This document shows, piece by piece, positions 42,336 to 53,538 of a stretch of DNA of 60,505 bases (position 1 is its first letter; the number at the start of each line of letters is the position of its first letter). The notes under the pieces were generated by a model that saw nothing but the letters and a program-made list of their open reading frames with translations, did no database searches and had not been told where the DNA came from. Origin of the DNA: an uncultured Oscillospiraceae bacterium (GTDB lineage Bacteria; Bacillota; Clostridia; Oscillospirales; Oscillospiraceae); assembly GCA_934636655.1 (NCBI GenBank), contig CAKUAS010000013.1, positions 1 through 60,505 of the forward strand, written 5' to 3'. The position numbers and the translations under genes are program-made.

Positions 42336-43205
42336 ATGGCTAATATGCGAGCGATACGCACGCGCATAAAGAGCGTGAAGAATACCGAGCAGATAACCAA
42401 GGCCATGAAGATGGTCGCGGTGTCGAAGCTGCGCAGGACGCAGAGCAGTATGCAGGCCATGCGCCCCTTCTCGGAAAAGAGCCAGGAGGTCATGGATACG
42501 CTGCTGTCGGCATCATCGGGGCTCGAAAACCGCTTCATCAAGCCTCATAAAGAGGTCAAAAAGGTCTGTTACGTCCTGTTTTTGGGCAATCGCGGCCTCT
42601 GCGGAGCGTATAACAGCTCGATATTGCACTACGCGAACTCTGTCATAAAGCAGTCGGGCAAGGACTACGGCCTTGTGGTCTGCGGCAGATGGGGCAAGGA
42701 TGTTTTGGCAAACAGCAGGCTAAACGTCGTAAGGACGTTTTCGGAGCTGAGCGATACGCCGAATATGGATGAGGCGCTGGAGGTAGCGGACTATCTCAAG
42801 AGCCTGTACACAAGCGGCGAGTATGACGAGGTGCACCTTATCTACCAGCACTACGTCACGGCTCTGCGTCAGGATCCGACGAACGTTCAGTATCTCCCGG
42901 CGGTGCCGGAAAAGAGCGAGCAGAAGGGCTCGGGCAGGATATTTATCTTTGAGCCGGATACGAACAGCGTTCTTGAGAGCGTCATGCAGCTATATCTCAA
43001 TAACAAGATAATGAGCGTTTTGCTTGACGCAAAGTGCGGCGAGCACTCGGCGCGCATGACGGCAATGACCGCCGCGTCCGACAGTACCAAGAGCCTCATC
43101 GCGGAGCTCGACCTCAAGCTCAACCGTGCGCGCCAGGCGGCCATCACGACGGAGATATCCGAGATCGTCGGTGGAGCCTCCGCTCTTAAAAAGAAGAAAC
43201 AATAA
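42336..43205 (+). CDS. atpG: ATP synthase F1 subunit gamma
   Basis: 289 residues, the central rotor. Starts MANMRAIRTRIKSVKNTEQITKAMKMVAVSKL-type (conserved N-terminal helix) and ends with AMTAASDSTKSLIAELDLKLNRARQAAITTEI, the conserved C-terminal helix. GGAGGGG precedes the ATG, 24 bases after the fusion gene. Confidence 0.93.
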   Translation: MANMRAIRTRIKSVKNTEQITKAMKMVAVSKLRRTQSSMQAMRPFSEKSQEVMDTLLSASSGLENRFIKPHKEVKKVCYVLFLGNRGLCGAYNSSILHYANSVIKQSGKDYGLVVCGRWGKDVLANSRLNVVRTFSELSDTPNMDEALEVADYLKSLYTSGEYDEVHLIYQHYVTALRQDPTNVQYLPAVPEKSEQKGSGRIFIFEPDTNSVLESVMQLYLNNKIMSVLLDAKCGEHSARMTAMTAASDSTKSLIAELDLKLNRARQAAITTEISEIVGGASALKKKKQ

Positions 43206-43238
43206 TTGCTTAAACCCCTTAAAAAAGGAGGTATGTTA

Positions 43239-44627
<1,389 letters not shown>

Positions 44628-44633
44628 AGCGCC

Positions 44634-45044
44634 ATGGCAGATAGGATCCATTTTCAGATCGCGACGGCCGACGGCGTAGTGTGCGATTCGATGGCAAGCT
44701 ACGCGCTCATTCCGCTTTCAGACGGCGATGTAGGCGTACTGGCAGATCATGCGCCGATGATAGGCGCACTCAAGGAAGGCGTTGTTAAGTACGTTTCCGA
44801 GGGTACGGACCACTTTGCCGCGATAAGCGGCGGAGTGCTGAGCGTTGCGGATAACGAGGTCATACTGCTCGCGCGCACGGCGGAGAGGGCAGAGACGATT
44901 GATCTTGCCCGTGCTCAGGCGTCCGAGCGCAGAGCCCGCCAGCGCATAGAGAGCCGCGCCGCCGACACGGATATGAAGCGCGCAGAGCTCTCCCTCCAGC
45001 GCGCCATCGCCCGCGAAAAGGCGTATACATTGCTCCACAAGTAA
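44634..45044 (+). CDS. atpC: ATP synthase F1 subunit epsilon
   Basis: 136 residues. N-terminal beta sandwich (ADHAPMIGALKEGVVKYV, GGVLSVADNEVILLARTAE) and C-terminal helical hairpin rich in Ala/Arg. It couples gamma to the c ring and can inhibit hydrolysis. Starts 6 bases after atpD; last gene of the operon. Confidence 0.92.
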   Translation: MADRIHFQIATADGVVCDSMASYALIPLSDGDVGVLADHAPMIGALKEGVVKYVSEGTDHFAAISGGVLSVADNEVILLARTAERAETIDLARAQASERRARQRIESRAADTDMKRAELSLQRAIAREKAYTLLHK

Positions 45045-45049
45045 GCTTA

Positions 45050-45078
45050 AAAGCCACATCTCCCGATGTGGCTTTTTG
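45050..45078 (+). terminator. ATP synthase operon terminator
   Basis: AAAAGCCACATC pairs with GATGTGGCTTTT around TCCC, followed by T and GATA. Confidence 0.85.
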
Positions 45079-45086
45079 ATATGTAA

Positions 45087-45114
45087 AAGCACGTTTCAAA
45101 CGAAACGTGCTTTC
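45087..45114 (-). terminator. Terminator of the ABC exporter gene
   Basis: AAAGCACGTTTC pairs with GAAACGTGCTTT around AAAC, 5 bases beyond the stop on the minus strand. Confidence 0.7.
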
Positions 45115-45118
45115 GGTT

Positions 45119-48070
45119 TTATTCGGTGCGCAGTGCGACGACGGGATCCTTGTTTGCCGCGACACGCGAGGGTATCAGGCCGGCGATGACCGTCAAAAGC
45201 ATGCTGATGGCAATGAGCGCAACAGCGGCCAGCGGCGGCAGCACTGCGTTAATGGAGTAGATGCCCGTAAGATGATGGACAATGGCGTTTATCGGGATGC
45301 ACAACAGTATTGTTGCCAGTATGCCGATAAGTCCGGCTCCGAAGCCTACAATGACGGTCTCGGCGTTAAACACGCTGGAGATATCCTTCTTCGAAGCGCC
45401 GATGGCACGCAGTATGCCGATCTCCTTTGTGCGTTCAAGGACGCTTATATAGGTTATGATGCCTATCATTATGCTCGAAACAACGAGACTTATCGCAACG
45501 AAGGCGATGAGAACATAGGATATAACGTCAATGATCGTCGTGACTGAGCTCATGATGAGCGCAACGTAATCGGTGTAGCTTATCTGATCCTCGGGCTCGA
45601 CAGTGTCGTTATAGTCCTCTATCACCTCGGCAACGGCGTCCTTTGCCGCGAAGGTCGAAACGTAAATGTTCACGCCAGAAGGGGAGTCGAGGTCGACATA
45701 GCCGAGCGTGCGCAGGTTTTTATCATAGCTCGAGCTCGAGAAAGTCTCCGGCATGAGCTCATCGTAAATGAGCTTGTAGCCAGCGTCAGTGAGATAGCAA
45801 TTGTCAAAAGCCTCGGCGAGGGAAGCGGTCGAGAGCTGGCTCATCTGCTTTTTGACCTCGTCGGCATAAGCCCTCTTGACCTGCTCGGTCATCATCTCAC
45901 GCATGTAGCTCATCAGTGTGTCATCATCCATGGCGCTGAGCATCTCGGCATATTCGGGATAGTTTTCAACGACCTGCTTTTCAATATCCTCGCGCGATAC
46001 GCCGCCGAGCTGCTCGTCGATGATCGAGTCTACGTACGCGTCAGGCGCGAGCGACATATAGCCGATGTAAAGCTCGGCCTTCTTTGCCTGATCTATGCCC
46101 GTGCAGTAGTCCTGCACGGCCTTTTTGATCTCATCCGAGGAGAGGATCTTATCGGTCTCCTTAAACGGCAGCCCGGTGAAGATATCGTGCTGCTTATCCT
46201 CAAGCTGCTGCTTGACGAGAGGCTTCTGCGCCGTCTGCTCGACAACGTATTTTGTCAGTGCGTTGGTGTAGCCGATAGCGCCGTTCATCATGCCTGTAAC
46301 CGCGTCCGCGCTTTGGCGCACAACGCCGACTATCTTGAGCTGTATGCCGTTTGAGTACAGCGTTTTAAGGCCGAGCTCGTCGCTGCTTATGTCTTTATAT
46401 TCGCCCGTCTCGGGATCCTTCTGCCAGCAGTCGGCAGGGAGAATGAGGCTGAAGGTCTTTTTGCAGACATCGGCATAGCTCCAGCTTTCAAGCTTCGAGG
46501 TGTCGATCTCCTCGCCGCTCATGTAGCCGGTCATGGCAGAGAGCATGTCGCTTGATGACTTGAGCCCCAGCGCGTACAGCACCATGTCCGAGACCTCGTT
46601 ATTTTCGTCGACAATGAGCACGACTTCATCGTAGTTCTGCGGCCAGCTGCCGTAGAGCACGTCGTACTGACCCTGCAGCATCGGGCTTATAAGTCCGTCG
46701 TCACCGGGCAGCATTTCCTGCCATACGACGAACTGGCTCTGCGTGCTGCTCATGCCGGAGGATGAGAACATGTCGTTCATAGACTGGCTGACAGAATGCT
46801 CGGCATCCTCACCGATGACTCCGGCGCGCATTTTGCTCATGAGACTCATCACGTCGGATTTGACGATCTTGCCGTCGGCATCCTTGGTGTACAGATTCAT
46901 CGGCAGATTGTAGGTATACTGCACATTCGTCGCGTTTTTACTGAGCTTTGAGTCCTTAGCCATCTGCTCATCCAAAAACACTTTGAGGTCGGTAATGTTA
47001 TTCTCCTGCACCTCTGCGCTGGTCATGGCGTTCATCATCTCATACATAATGGTGTTGCCGTACACAGCGTCTTTATCGTGCTTATTCTCCGCGTTTTCCG
47101 AGTTTATGCCCATGAGCGTCGTCATAAGCGAGGACATATCGACCGATTCAGCCTGAATGGATATCGGGTAGGAGGACAGAGTATCCTCCTGAACGCGGTC
47201 AATGTAGTTATTGACACCGGTGGAGATCGAAAGAATGAGCGCGATGCCGATTATGCCGATGCTGCCTGCAAAAGCCGTGAGTATCGTGCGGCCTTTTTTT
47301 GTCATGAGGTTATTGAGCGACAGCGACAGCGCCGTGACGTAGCTCATAGCGGTCTTGCGCTGCACAGGCTCCGAAATCTCGTCGTCCTGCGCCGAATACG
47401 GCATCGTGTCGCCTGTTATGAGACCGTCCTTGAGCCTTATGATGCGCGAAGCGTAGCTGTCGGCAAGCTCGGGGTTGTGCGTGACCATGATGATGAGCTT
47501 ATCCTTGGATATCTCCTTGAGTATCTCCATGATCTGCACGCTCGTTTCCGAGTCGAGCGCACCCGTCGGCTCGTCGGCAAGGAGAATATCCGGGTCATTT
47601 ACCAGTGCGCGGGCTATGGCGACACGCTGCATCTGACCGCCTGACATCTGATTCGGCTTTTTGCCGAGCTGATCGCCGAGACCGACCTGCTCAAGCGCCT
47701 TTACGGCTCTCTCACGGCGTTCCGTCTTGCTCACGCCGGATAGGGTGAGGGCAAGCTCAACATTTGCGAGCACCGTCTGATGCGGGATAAGGTTATACGA
47801 CTGAAAAACAAAGCCTATGGAGTGGTTCCTGTAGGTGTCCCAGTCGCGGTCGGTGTACTCCTTTGTCGAGCGGCCGTTTATTATAAGATCGCCGCTCGTG
47901 TACTTATCGAGGCCGCCTATAATGTTCAGCAGTGTCGTCTTGCCGCAGCCGGAGTGACCAAGCACGGCGACAAACTCGGATTTTCTGAACTCAAGGTCAA
48001 TGCCCTTGAGCGCGTGCACCGTCTCGTCGCCGACCGAGTAGTCCTTGGTTATGCCTTTTAATTTGAGCAT
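45119..48070 (-). CDS. ABC transporter with fused ATPase and FtsX-type permease, MacB-like
   Basis: 983 residues. ATPase in residues 1-225 (Walker A GHSGCGKT 38-45; signature MSGGQMQRVAIARAL; Walker B ILLADEPTGAL). A first membrane helix near 265-290 (ILTAFAGSIGIIGIALILSIS), about 550 residues outside the membrane, then three helices in the FtsX domain near the C terminus (VISYVLIAFVAISLVVSSIMIG, FGAGLIGILATILLCIPI, ALIAISMLLTVIAGLIPS). Such proteins use ATP for mechanical work outside the cell or export peptides and drugs rather than import. The outside domain is much larger than in MacB. Single gene; substrate unknown. Confidence 0.85.
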   Translation of the reverse strand: MLKLKGITKDYSVGDETVHALKGIDLEFRKSEFVAVLGHSGCGKTTLLNIIGGLDKYTSGDLIINGRSTKEYTDRDWDTYRNHSIGFVFQSYNLIPHQTVLANVELALTLSGVSKTERRERAVKALEQVGLGDQLGKKPNQMSGGQMQRVAIARALVNDPDILLADEPTGALDSETSVQIMEILKEISKDKLIIMVTHNPELADSYASRIIRLKDGLITGDTMPYSAQDDEISEPVQRKTAMSYVTALSLSLNNLMTKKGRTILTAFAGSIGIIGIALILSISTGVNNYIDRVQEDTLSSYPISIQAESVDMSSLMTTLMGINSENAENKHDKDAVYGNTIMYEMMNAMTSAEVQENNITDLKVFLDEQMAKDSKLSKNATNVQYTYNLPMNLYTKDADGKIVKSDVMSLMSKMRAGVIGEDAEHSVSQSMNDMFSSSGMSSTQSQFVVWQEMLPGDDGLISPMLQGQYDVLYGSWPQNYDEVVLIVDENNEVSDMVLYALGLKSSSDMLSAMTGYMSGEEIDTSKLESWSYADVCKKTFSLILPADCWQKDPETGEYKDISSDELGLKTLYSNGIQLKIVGVVRQSADAVTGMMNGAIGYTNALTKYVVEQTAQKPLVKQQLEDKQHDIFTGLPFKETDKILSSDEIKKAVQDYCTGIDQAKKAELYIGYMSLAPDAYVDSIIDEQLGGVSREDIEKQVVENYPEYAEMLSAMDDDTLMSYMREMMTEQVKRAYADEVKKQMSQLSTASLAEAFDNCYLTDAGYKLIYDELMPETFSSSSYDKNLRTLGYVDLDSPSGVNIYVSTFAAKDAVAEVIEDYNDTVEPEDQISYTDYVALIMSSVTTIIDVISYVLIAFVAISLVVSSIMIGIITYISVLERTKEIGILRAIGASKKDISSVFNAETVIVGFGAGLIGILATILLCIPINAIVHHLTGIYSINAVLPPLAAVALIAISMLLTVIAGLIPSRVAANKDPVVALRTE

Positions 48071-48190
48071 TCAGCACTTCTCCTATATTAGATGTATAAT
48101 GGAGTAATTATCGGCTTTTTTGCCTGCAAAGTCAATAGATACAGCCCAGACGTAACAAAAAGTTCAGAAACCGTATATATCCTGCCGGTG

Positions 48191-48219
48191 TTGACAATTC
48201 GCGGCGCATAGGTTAAAAT
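48191..48219 (+). promoter_or_regulatory. tRNA-Arg promoter
   Basis: TTGACA (48191-48196), 17-base spacer, TAAAAT (48214-48219), 12 bases before the tRNA. Confidence 0.75.
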
Positions 48220-48230
48220 AACTCCGTTAT

Positions 48231-48307
48231 GCCTCCGTAGCTCACCTGGATAGAGCGTGCGCCTCCTAAGCGCAAGGTAGTGAGTTCGAGTCTCGCCGGG
48301 GGTGCCA
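48231..48307 (+). tRNA. tRNA-Arg (anticodon CCT)
   Basis: 77 bases with encoded CCA. Anticodon stem TGCGC/GCGCA encloses CTCCTAA (anticodon CCT, codon AGG); T arm GTGAG-TTCGAGT-CTCGC; the acceptor stem pairs fully with two G-T wobbles (GCCTCCG/CGGGGGT). It has its own promoter and terminator. It borders the catabolic island, a usual place for insertions. Confidence 0.95.
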
Positions 48308-48340
48308 AAAAGACGACAGCTTTATGCTGTCGTCTTTTTG
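48308..48340. terminator. Bidirectional terminator of tRNA-Arg and the PucR-type gene
   Basis: AAAAAGACGACAGC pairs with GCTGTCGTCTTTTT around TTTAT. Confidence 0.88.
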
Positions 48341-48341
48341 A

Positions 48342-49601
48342 TTATTCAGGCTTGCCCGGCAGCACGCCGATAGACCTCATAGTGCAGCATAACCAGAGCT
48401 TTTCGTAGGTCTTTCGGTCGGAAAGATCAACATTCATGATCTCCTCGCACTTTTTTATGCGGTACATCAGCGAATTTCGATGTACATAGAGTTTTGCCGC
48501 CGCCTTTGTCATATCGCAGCGCTCAAAAATATAGCAGCTGAGCGACTGGCAATAATCCGTGGAATTTTCCTCGTCAAAGTCAATGAGCTTTTTAAACTCA
48601 GGCACAATGAGGCTCTCGGCAAAAATGCTGTCGCAGCCGTGGCGAAGTACGATCTCCGTGAAATTATCGAAGAAATAGTTGATGCAGTTTTTGCCGCTGT
48701 GATCTATGCCGTATTCAAGGGTCAGACGTGCCTGCTCGATATACGCATCACGCTTTTCCAGATCCGCAAAAACTCCGCTTGCCCCGCAGGTAAACACCGC
48801 TTTCTGCGAGGCTTCGGACTCAATGTCGGAAAGTACATTTTCACGCATCGCGTCGGACTTTATGTTCTGAAACAGCAGATACATATCGTCGGACTTGTTG
48901 ACATACAGCATCTGCGGGTATCTGACTTTGATACTGTTTACTATGTTTTGCAGTCTTACGCCGCTTGTGTCGTCGGTGTGCATCGCGACTACCATGTAGC
49001 CGGGACTGAGTCCAACGTTTTTGTAAAACGCGGTGCTGGTCAGAAGCTGAATTGGCGCATCGGTATTCTCGAGCAGGATCCGCGCGGCTACAAGTCTGTC
49101 CGGTGCGGCCCCCATCGGCTGACGGCGCAGCTTCCCGCCGAGGAAGATCTCGACCGCCGTTTTTACCGCAGCGTTGAGCTTGAGTGCAAAATCAAGCTTT
49201 TCATGGTCAAGATACATGACCGAGCAGCAGCCTTCGATGCTGTTGCCGAGATAAACCGAGCAGGTCGTTTGAGGATATTTTGTATTAACGCCCCAACTTG
49301 CGTCGATCGGCTCGCCGGCAGCGGACATCTTATCGGTGAAGCCTTCGCCGAAGTAATAGTTGACAACGGTCTCGGGTTCGGCTGCGCCTGAGGTAACTAT
49401 GGTCTGCCACAGAGGATCGGGGCAGGGGTACGGACCGCCGTATGCAATAAGGTGAAAAGCAATGTCCGTAACGATGACGGGCATATTATATCTCAGATAT
49501 ATCTTTTGCAGGAATACATTAAGATCATCGGTGTGCGGCATAAGCTCCATTATATATCGGTAAATATCTTCACCGGAACGTTCACTGTATCTGTTGCCCA
49601 T
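48342..49601 (-). CDS. PucR/CdaR-type transcriptional regulator
   Basis: 419 residues from ATG 49601 (AAAGGAGG upstream), rather than the longer open frame. The C-terminal helix-turn-helix of the PucR/CdaR family is clear: SLSCYIFERCDMTKAAAKLYVHRNSLMYRIKKCEEIMNVDL. The N-terminal part (LRYNMPVIVTDIAFHLIAYGG ... CSVYLGNSIEGCCSVMYLDHE) resembles a PAS/GAF-like sensor, followed by a GGDEF-like middle part usual for CdaR. It is divergent from the MFS-reductase operon and probably senses the substrate of that pathway. Confidence 0.85.
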   Translation of the reverse strand: MGNRYSERSGEDIYRYIMELMPHTDDLNVFLQKIYLRYNMPVIVTDIAFHLIAYGGPYPCPDPLWQTIVTSGAAEPETVVNYYFGEGFTDKMSAAGEPIDASWGVNTKYPQTTCSVYLGNSIEGCCSVMYLDHEKLDFALKLNAAVKTAVEIFLGGKLRRQPMGAAPDRLVAARILLENTDAPIQLLTSTAFYKNVGLSPGYMVVAMHTDDTSGVRLQNIVNSIKVRYPQMLYVNKSDDMYLLFQNIKSDAMRENVLSDIESEASQKAVFTCGASGVFADLEKRDAYIEQARLTLEYGIDHSGKNCINYFFDNFTEIVLRHGCDSIFAESLIVPEFKKLIDFDEENSTDYCQSLSCYIFERCDMTKAAAKLYVHRNSLMYRIKKCEEIMNVDLSDRKTYEKLWLCCTMRSIGVLPGKPE

Positions 49602-49759
49602 AACGATGCCTCCTTTCCTTGGAAACTGAACGGTTTTGGGGCACGCAGCCCTGAAAACCGACTGATAATAAATTATCAAATATCAGAAGATAATTCAAGA
49701 TTTAAAAACAATTTTGTGCAACTGCAAAAACAAAACGATGATTTTTGTGCAGGATAACG

Positions 49760-49788
49760 TTGTATTTTGTAGATATATATGATATAAA
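49760..49788 (+). promoter_or_regulatory. Promoter of the MFS-reductase operon
   Basis: TTGTAT (49760-49765), 17-base spacer, TATAAA (49783-49788). It would give a leader of about 355 bases before the MFS gene. Confidence 0.5.
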
Positions 49789-49870
49789 TTAAATTTATTC
49801 TGCTAAGCTGGAAAGTGTAGCCGCACGGAATTGTTATTTCATTAACTTATATTAATAAATTTATATCATA

Positions 49871-49925
49871 TTTATGCGCCAAACAGCGAAGAGCCCGAAA
49901 AAGGCTTTGCGGTGTTTGGCGTTTT
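49871..49925 (+). terminator. Terminator-like hairpin in the leader of the MFS-reductase operon
   Basis: CGCCAAACA pairs with TGTTTGGCG, with an inner AGCC/GGCT stem, followed by TTTTTT. It lies about 225 bases before the MFS start and downstream of the likely promoter, so it may work as an attenuator. The rest of the 549-base gap (49602-50150) is AT-rich with no gene. Confidence 0.6.
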
Positions 49926-50150
49926 TTCACGTTTGGGTGTGCAAATTTATTTGTGCAAAAAGAAAAAAACGTATAGATCGCTTTTGGCGAAACGTAGTTG
50001 AACCGCGGCTTTTGCGCGTGATAAAGTCTTAACAAAGGCGGGGCAGAGAACCGATCCTGACGGGGATCGATAAGGTTATCTGAACTGCGGCGCTTGCAAG
50101 GGTCAATAATAATTCGGCTTATTAAGGACAATGAAAAAGGAGAATTAACA

Positions 50151-51425
50151 ATGCAAAAAAGTGGACTCGTAAAGAGCAGCAATTATGCGTGGGTCGTACT
50201 TATACTGCTCATACTGATGCAGTTCGTATATGCCGGTCTTACGCTCAGCACCGTAACACTGTATATGGAACCCATCCTCGAAGCGCACCCCGAAGTATCC
50301 CGTACCGCGTATGCGCTCACCATCACGCTTAACGGCGGCGCAAACGCCATCATGAGTATATTCTACGGCAAGCTCGTTGAAAAGTTCGGCATGAAGAAGA
50401 TGATCTCCTTCTGCTCACTGCTTATGATAGCAGGCGTTCTTCTGTACGCAAACGGCACTGTCATCTGGATGTTCTACCTCGCAGCTATCCTGCAGGGCAT
50501 CTCCCTTTGCTTCTGCTCCGGCGCATCCTGCTCGATCATCTTCAGTAAGTGGTTTGCCCACTCTACAGGCACTCTGCTTTCCGCAACCGCTATCGGCTCC
50601 GGCCTTGCCGGCGTTATCTTCAGCCCGATAGTCTCCAAGTGGATCGGCACCATCGGCTGGACCGCATCCCTCTACATCAACTGCGCGGTAGTCGTATTCA
50701 CCGCAATCGTTCTTATTGTGTTCCTCAAGGACAGCCCCGAGAAGTACGGCGTTAAGCCCATGTGGAACGACAAGGTCAAGATCGCCGACGAGAGCGGAAC
50801 GATCATTCCTTACGGTGTGACCGCAAAAGAAGCATACAAGTCCGTCCAGTTCTGGTGCGGAACTATCGGCATCGGCCTGTTCGGCCTCATTATCTACGGC
50901 GCAATCTGCAACATCGCAATTTTCTCTTCCGACCTCGGCTATGACGGCGGCGTCATGCTCTCGGTCATGTATGCGGCAAACATCATTCTTCAGCTCCCGT
51001 TCGGCATCCTGGCCGACAAGCTCGGAATTCGTACCTGCATGGTCGCATACTCGATCATGGCAATCGCTTCAGTGTTCATCTACGCAACTGCTCCTGCGAT
51101 CGGCATGATGTATGTCGGAACTGTTCTGCTCGGCGGTTCGTTCTGCATCCTCAAGGCAACTCTCCCTGTTTACACTCTGCAGGTCTTCGGCAACCGCGCC
51201 CAGGGCCAGATCATGGGCATCATGATCGCGGTCATGAACTGCGGTGTAGCATTCGGTATGCCCGTACTTAACGCGGCATATGACATCACCGGCTCTTACA
51301 GCGGCATGTTCAAGCTCTTCGGCTTCCTCGGAATCGTTCTCGCCGTCCTGATCTTCGTCGGCTGCAAGCCTATGAAGAAGGTAGTTGACGAGAAAAAGGC
51401 CATCGAGGCCGGTACAAACGCCTGA
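50151..51425 (+). CDS. MFS transporter
   Basis: 424 residues from ATG 50151 after AAAGGAGAA. Twelve membrane helices; the MFS loop motif is present as GKLVEKFGMKKM, and again as GILADKLGIRTCM in the second half. The start SSNYAWVVLILLILMQFVYAG and the overall pattern resemble organic-anion carriers and bile-acid carriers such as BaiG. As the first gene of an operon with a flavin reductase, DUF3237 proteins and dehydrogenases, it is likely the uptake step. Confidence 0.82.
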   Translation: MQKSGLVKSSNYAWVVLILLILMQFVYAGLTLSTVTLYMEPILEAHPEVSRTAYALTITLNGGANAIMSIFYGKLVEKFGMKKMISFCSLLMIAGVLLYANGTVIWMFYLAAILQGISLCFCSGASCSIIFSKWFAHSTGTLLSATAIGSGLAGVIFSPIVSKWIGTIGWTASLYINCAVVVFTAIVLIVFLKDSPEKYGVKPMWNDKVKIADESGTIIPYGVTAKEAYKSVQFWCGTIGIGLFGLIIYGAICNIAIFSSDLGYDGGVMLSVMYAANIILQLPFGILADKLGIRTCMVAYSIMAIASVFIYATAPAIGMMYVGTVLLGGSFCILKATLPVYTLQVFGNRAQGQIMGIMIAVMNCGVAFGMPVLNAAYDITGSYSGMFKLFGFLGIVLAVLIFVGCKPMKKVVDEKKAIEAGTNA

Positions 51426-51516
51426 TATCCCACAAATTCGCGGTCGGCTCTTAATGAGCCGGCTGCGGAAGCAATGAAAGTATATAGAACTAACAAGTAA
51501 AGGAGTTAATATCACA

Positions 51517-53472
51517 ATGGAAAAGAAAGACTACAGCCCTCTCTTTACACCGTTCAAAATAGGCAAGATGGAGCTCAAGAACCGTCTCGTCCTTTCTCCG
51601 ATGGGGCATAACGCATCCCTTCCTTACGGCGCGAAGTCCGACTGGGAGATCGACTACTATGAGGAACGCGCAAGAGGCGGCGTCGGAATGATAATCACCG
51701 GCTGTACTCCTCTTACCGAGAAGATCGCACAGGGTTCCCACGAGGGTACACTTGAGAGCGATATTCCCATCCCGGCATACACCGACCTTGTAGAAAGAGT
51801 TCACCGCTGGGGCGCAAAGATCTGCCTCCAGATGACTCCGGGTACCGGCCGCAACGGCTACCCCAACGAGTTCGGTGAGAAGCTCATCTCGTCCTGTGAG
51901 CAGCCCACTTTCTTCAATCCCAATGTTACTACCCGCGCAATGACCGTCGAAGAAATAAAGGAATTACAGGAGACCTTCAAATACGCAGCGGGCGTTGCAC
52001 GTGACGCAGGCTTTGATGCGATCGAGATCCATGCTCACGCAGGCTATCTCATAGACCAGTTTATGTCCAAGGTCTTTAACCACCGCACCGATGAGTACGG
52101 CGGCTCGGCAGAAAACCGCACCCGCTTTGCCCGTGAGATGGTAGGAGCGGTCCGCTCCGTTGTCGGCCCGGATATGCCCATCCTGTTCCGCATCGCGCTT
52201 GACCACGGCTGGGAGGGCGGCCGTACATTTGATGAGACCAAGGAACTTGTCGAGTGGCTCCAGAAGTGCAGCATCGACGCATTCGACGTTGATGCCGGCT
52301 CTTACGAGCGCCTTGACTATATCTTCCCGCCGTCCTATCAGGGCCCTGCATGCATGTCCTACGTCTGCGACTTTGCGCGTGAGAATATCCACAAGCCTAT
52401 CCTCAACGGCGGCACTCACGATCCCGATACAGCACTCGATCTCATCACCTCCGGCAAGGCCGACTTTGCCATCCTCGGCCGTGCGCTTATCGCCGATCCG
52501 GATATCCCCAACAAGCTGATCTCCGGCCATCGCGAGGATGTACGTCCCTGCCTGAGATGCAACGAGGACTGCATCGGCCGTATCTGGAACCGCCGCACTA
52601 AGATCTCCTGCTCCGTCAACACCCAGGTCGGCGAGGAGAAGGCTTTCAAGATCGAAAAGACCAGCGACCCGAAGAATATCGTTGTTATCGGTGCAGGCCC
52701 GTCCGGACTTGAGGCAGCCCGCGTTGCGGCCATTAAGGGACACAAGGTAACCGTATATGAAAAGGATGATCATATCGGCGGCACCGCCCGAGTTATCGCG
52801 ACTTCTTCCTTCAAAAACTACATCCGCGCACTGTTCGAGTGGTATGGCGTGCAGATGGAGAAGCTTGGCGTTGAGATCAAGCTCAGCACCGAGATCAAGG
52901 CCGATGATCCCGTACTCGAAGCCGCTGATTGGATCTTCGTCAGCACCGGAACTGTTCCCGTATGTCCGCCGATCCCCGGCCTGGACGGCAAGAATGTGTT
53001 CAATATGTATGAAGTTCACAAGGATCATGGCCTTGTGAAGGGCGACAATATCGTCGTATGCGGCGGCGGTGAGTCCGGCTGTGACGGTGGTTACGAGCTG
53101 GCGCTTGACTACGGCAAGAATGTTACCATTGTTGAGATGGGCGATATCATGGCCAAGGATGCAATGTTCATAAACCGCGACTGCATCTGCGCAAAGATGA
53201 CCAAGCTCGGCGTTCGCCTGATGACCAAGACCAAGGTTCTCAGCGTTGACGAAAACGGCGTAAATGTCCAGAAAGAGGACGGCAGCACCGAGTATCTGCC
53301 TGCCGATACTGTTATCAACGCTCTCGGCATGAAGCCCAGAACGGAGCTTGTCGAGCAGCTCAAGGCAAAGTACTACAATAAGACAATCGCCATGGGCGAC
53401 AGCGTCAAAATGGGCAAGATCGGCACCGCCGTTCGCAGCGGCTTCTTTGCGGCAATGTCCATAGATCGCTGA
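51517..53472 (+). CDS. Old-yellow-enzyme-type Fe-S flavin reductase, BaiCD/BaiH-like
   Basis: 651 residues. Residues 1-340 are an FMN TIM barrel (LVLSPMGHNA, active-site IHAHAGYLIDQFM at 171-183, NHRTDEYGGSAENR). Cys345, 348, 352 and 365 bind a [4Fe-4S] cluster (CLRCNEDC ... ISCSVN). Residues 386-651 are an FAD/NADH domain (VVIGAGPSGLEAARVA; VVCGGGESGCDGGYELA). The layout is that of 2,4-dienoyl-CoA reductase, BaiCD/BaiH and related gut steroid or enoate reductases, which reduce a C=C bond next to a carbonyl. The substrate is unknown. AAAGGAG lies upstream of its ATG. Confidence 0.9.
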   Translation: MEKKDYSPLFTPFKIGKMELKNRLVLSPMGHNASLPYGAKSDWEIDYYEERARGGVGMIITGCTPLTEKIAQGSHEGTLESDIPIPAYTDLVERVHRWGAKICLQMTPGTGRNGYPNEFGEKLISSCEQPTFFNPNVTTRAMTVEEIKELQETFKYAAGVARDAGFDAIEIHAHAGYLIDQFMSKVFNHRTDEYGGSAENRTRFAREMVGAVRSVVGPDMPILFRIALDHGWEGGRTFDETKELVEWLQKCSIDAFDVDAGSYERLDYIFPPSYQGPACMSYVCDFARENIHKPILNGGTHDPDTALDLITSGKADFAILGRALIADPDIPNKLISGHREDVRPCLRCNEDCIGRIWNRRTKISCSVNTQVGEEKAFKIEKTSDPKNIVVIGAGPSGLEAARVAAIKGHKVTVYEKDDHIGGTARVIATSSFKNYIRALFEWYGVQMEKLGVEIKLSTEIKADDPVLEAADWIFVSTGTVPVCPPIPGLDGKNVFNMYEVHKDHGLVKGDNIVVCGGGESGCDGGYELALDYGKNVTIVEMGDIMAKDAMFINRDCICAKMTKLGVRLMTKTKVLSVDENGVNVQKEDGSTEYLPADTVINALGMKPRTELVEQLKAKYYNKTIAMGDSVKMGKIGTAVRSGFFAAMSIDR

Positions 53473-53538
53473 AAATCCTGATAATTGTCCATGCCGGATA
53501 TCCGGCATGGACATACAAAAAGAAAGGAGCAAAACTTT

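Noticed and set aside
48231..48307. tRNA-Arg as an integration site for the island at 48-60 kb
   Set aside because: No second copy of the tRNA 3' end was found near 60 kb and no integrase gene is in the window.
49800..50150. Known riboswitch (cyclic-di-GMP, purine, SAM, TPP types) in the leader
   Set aside because: None of the conserved cores could be recognised; only a terminator-like hairpin is supported.
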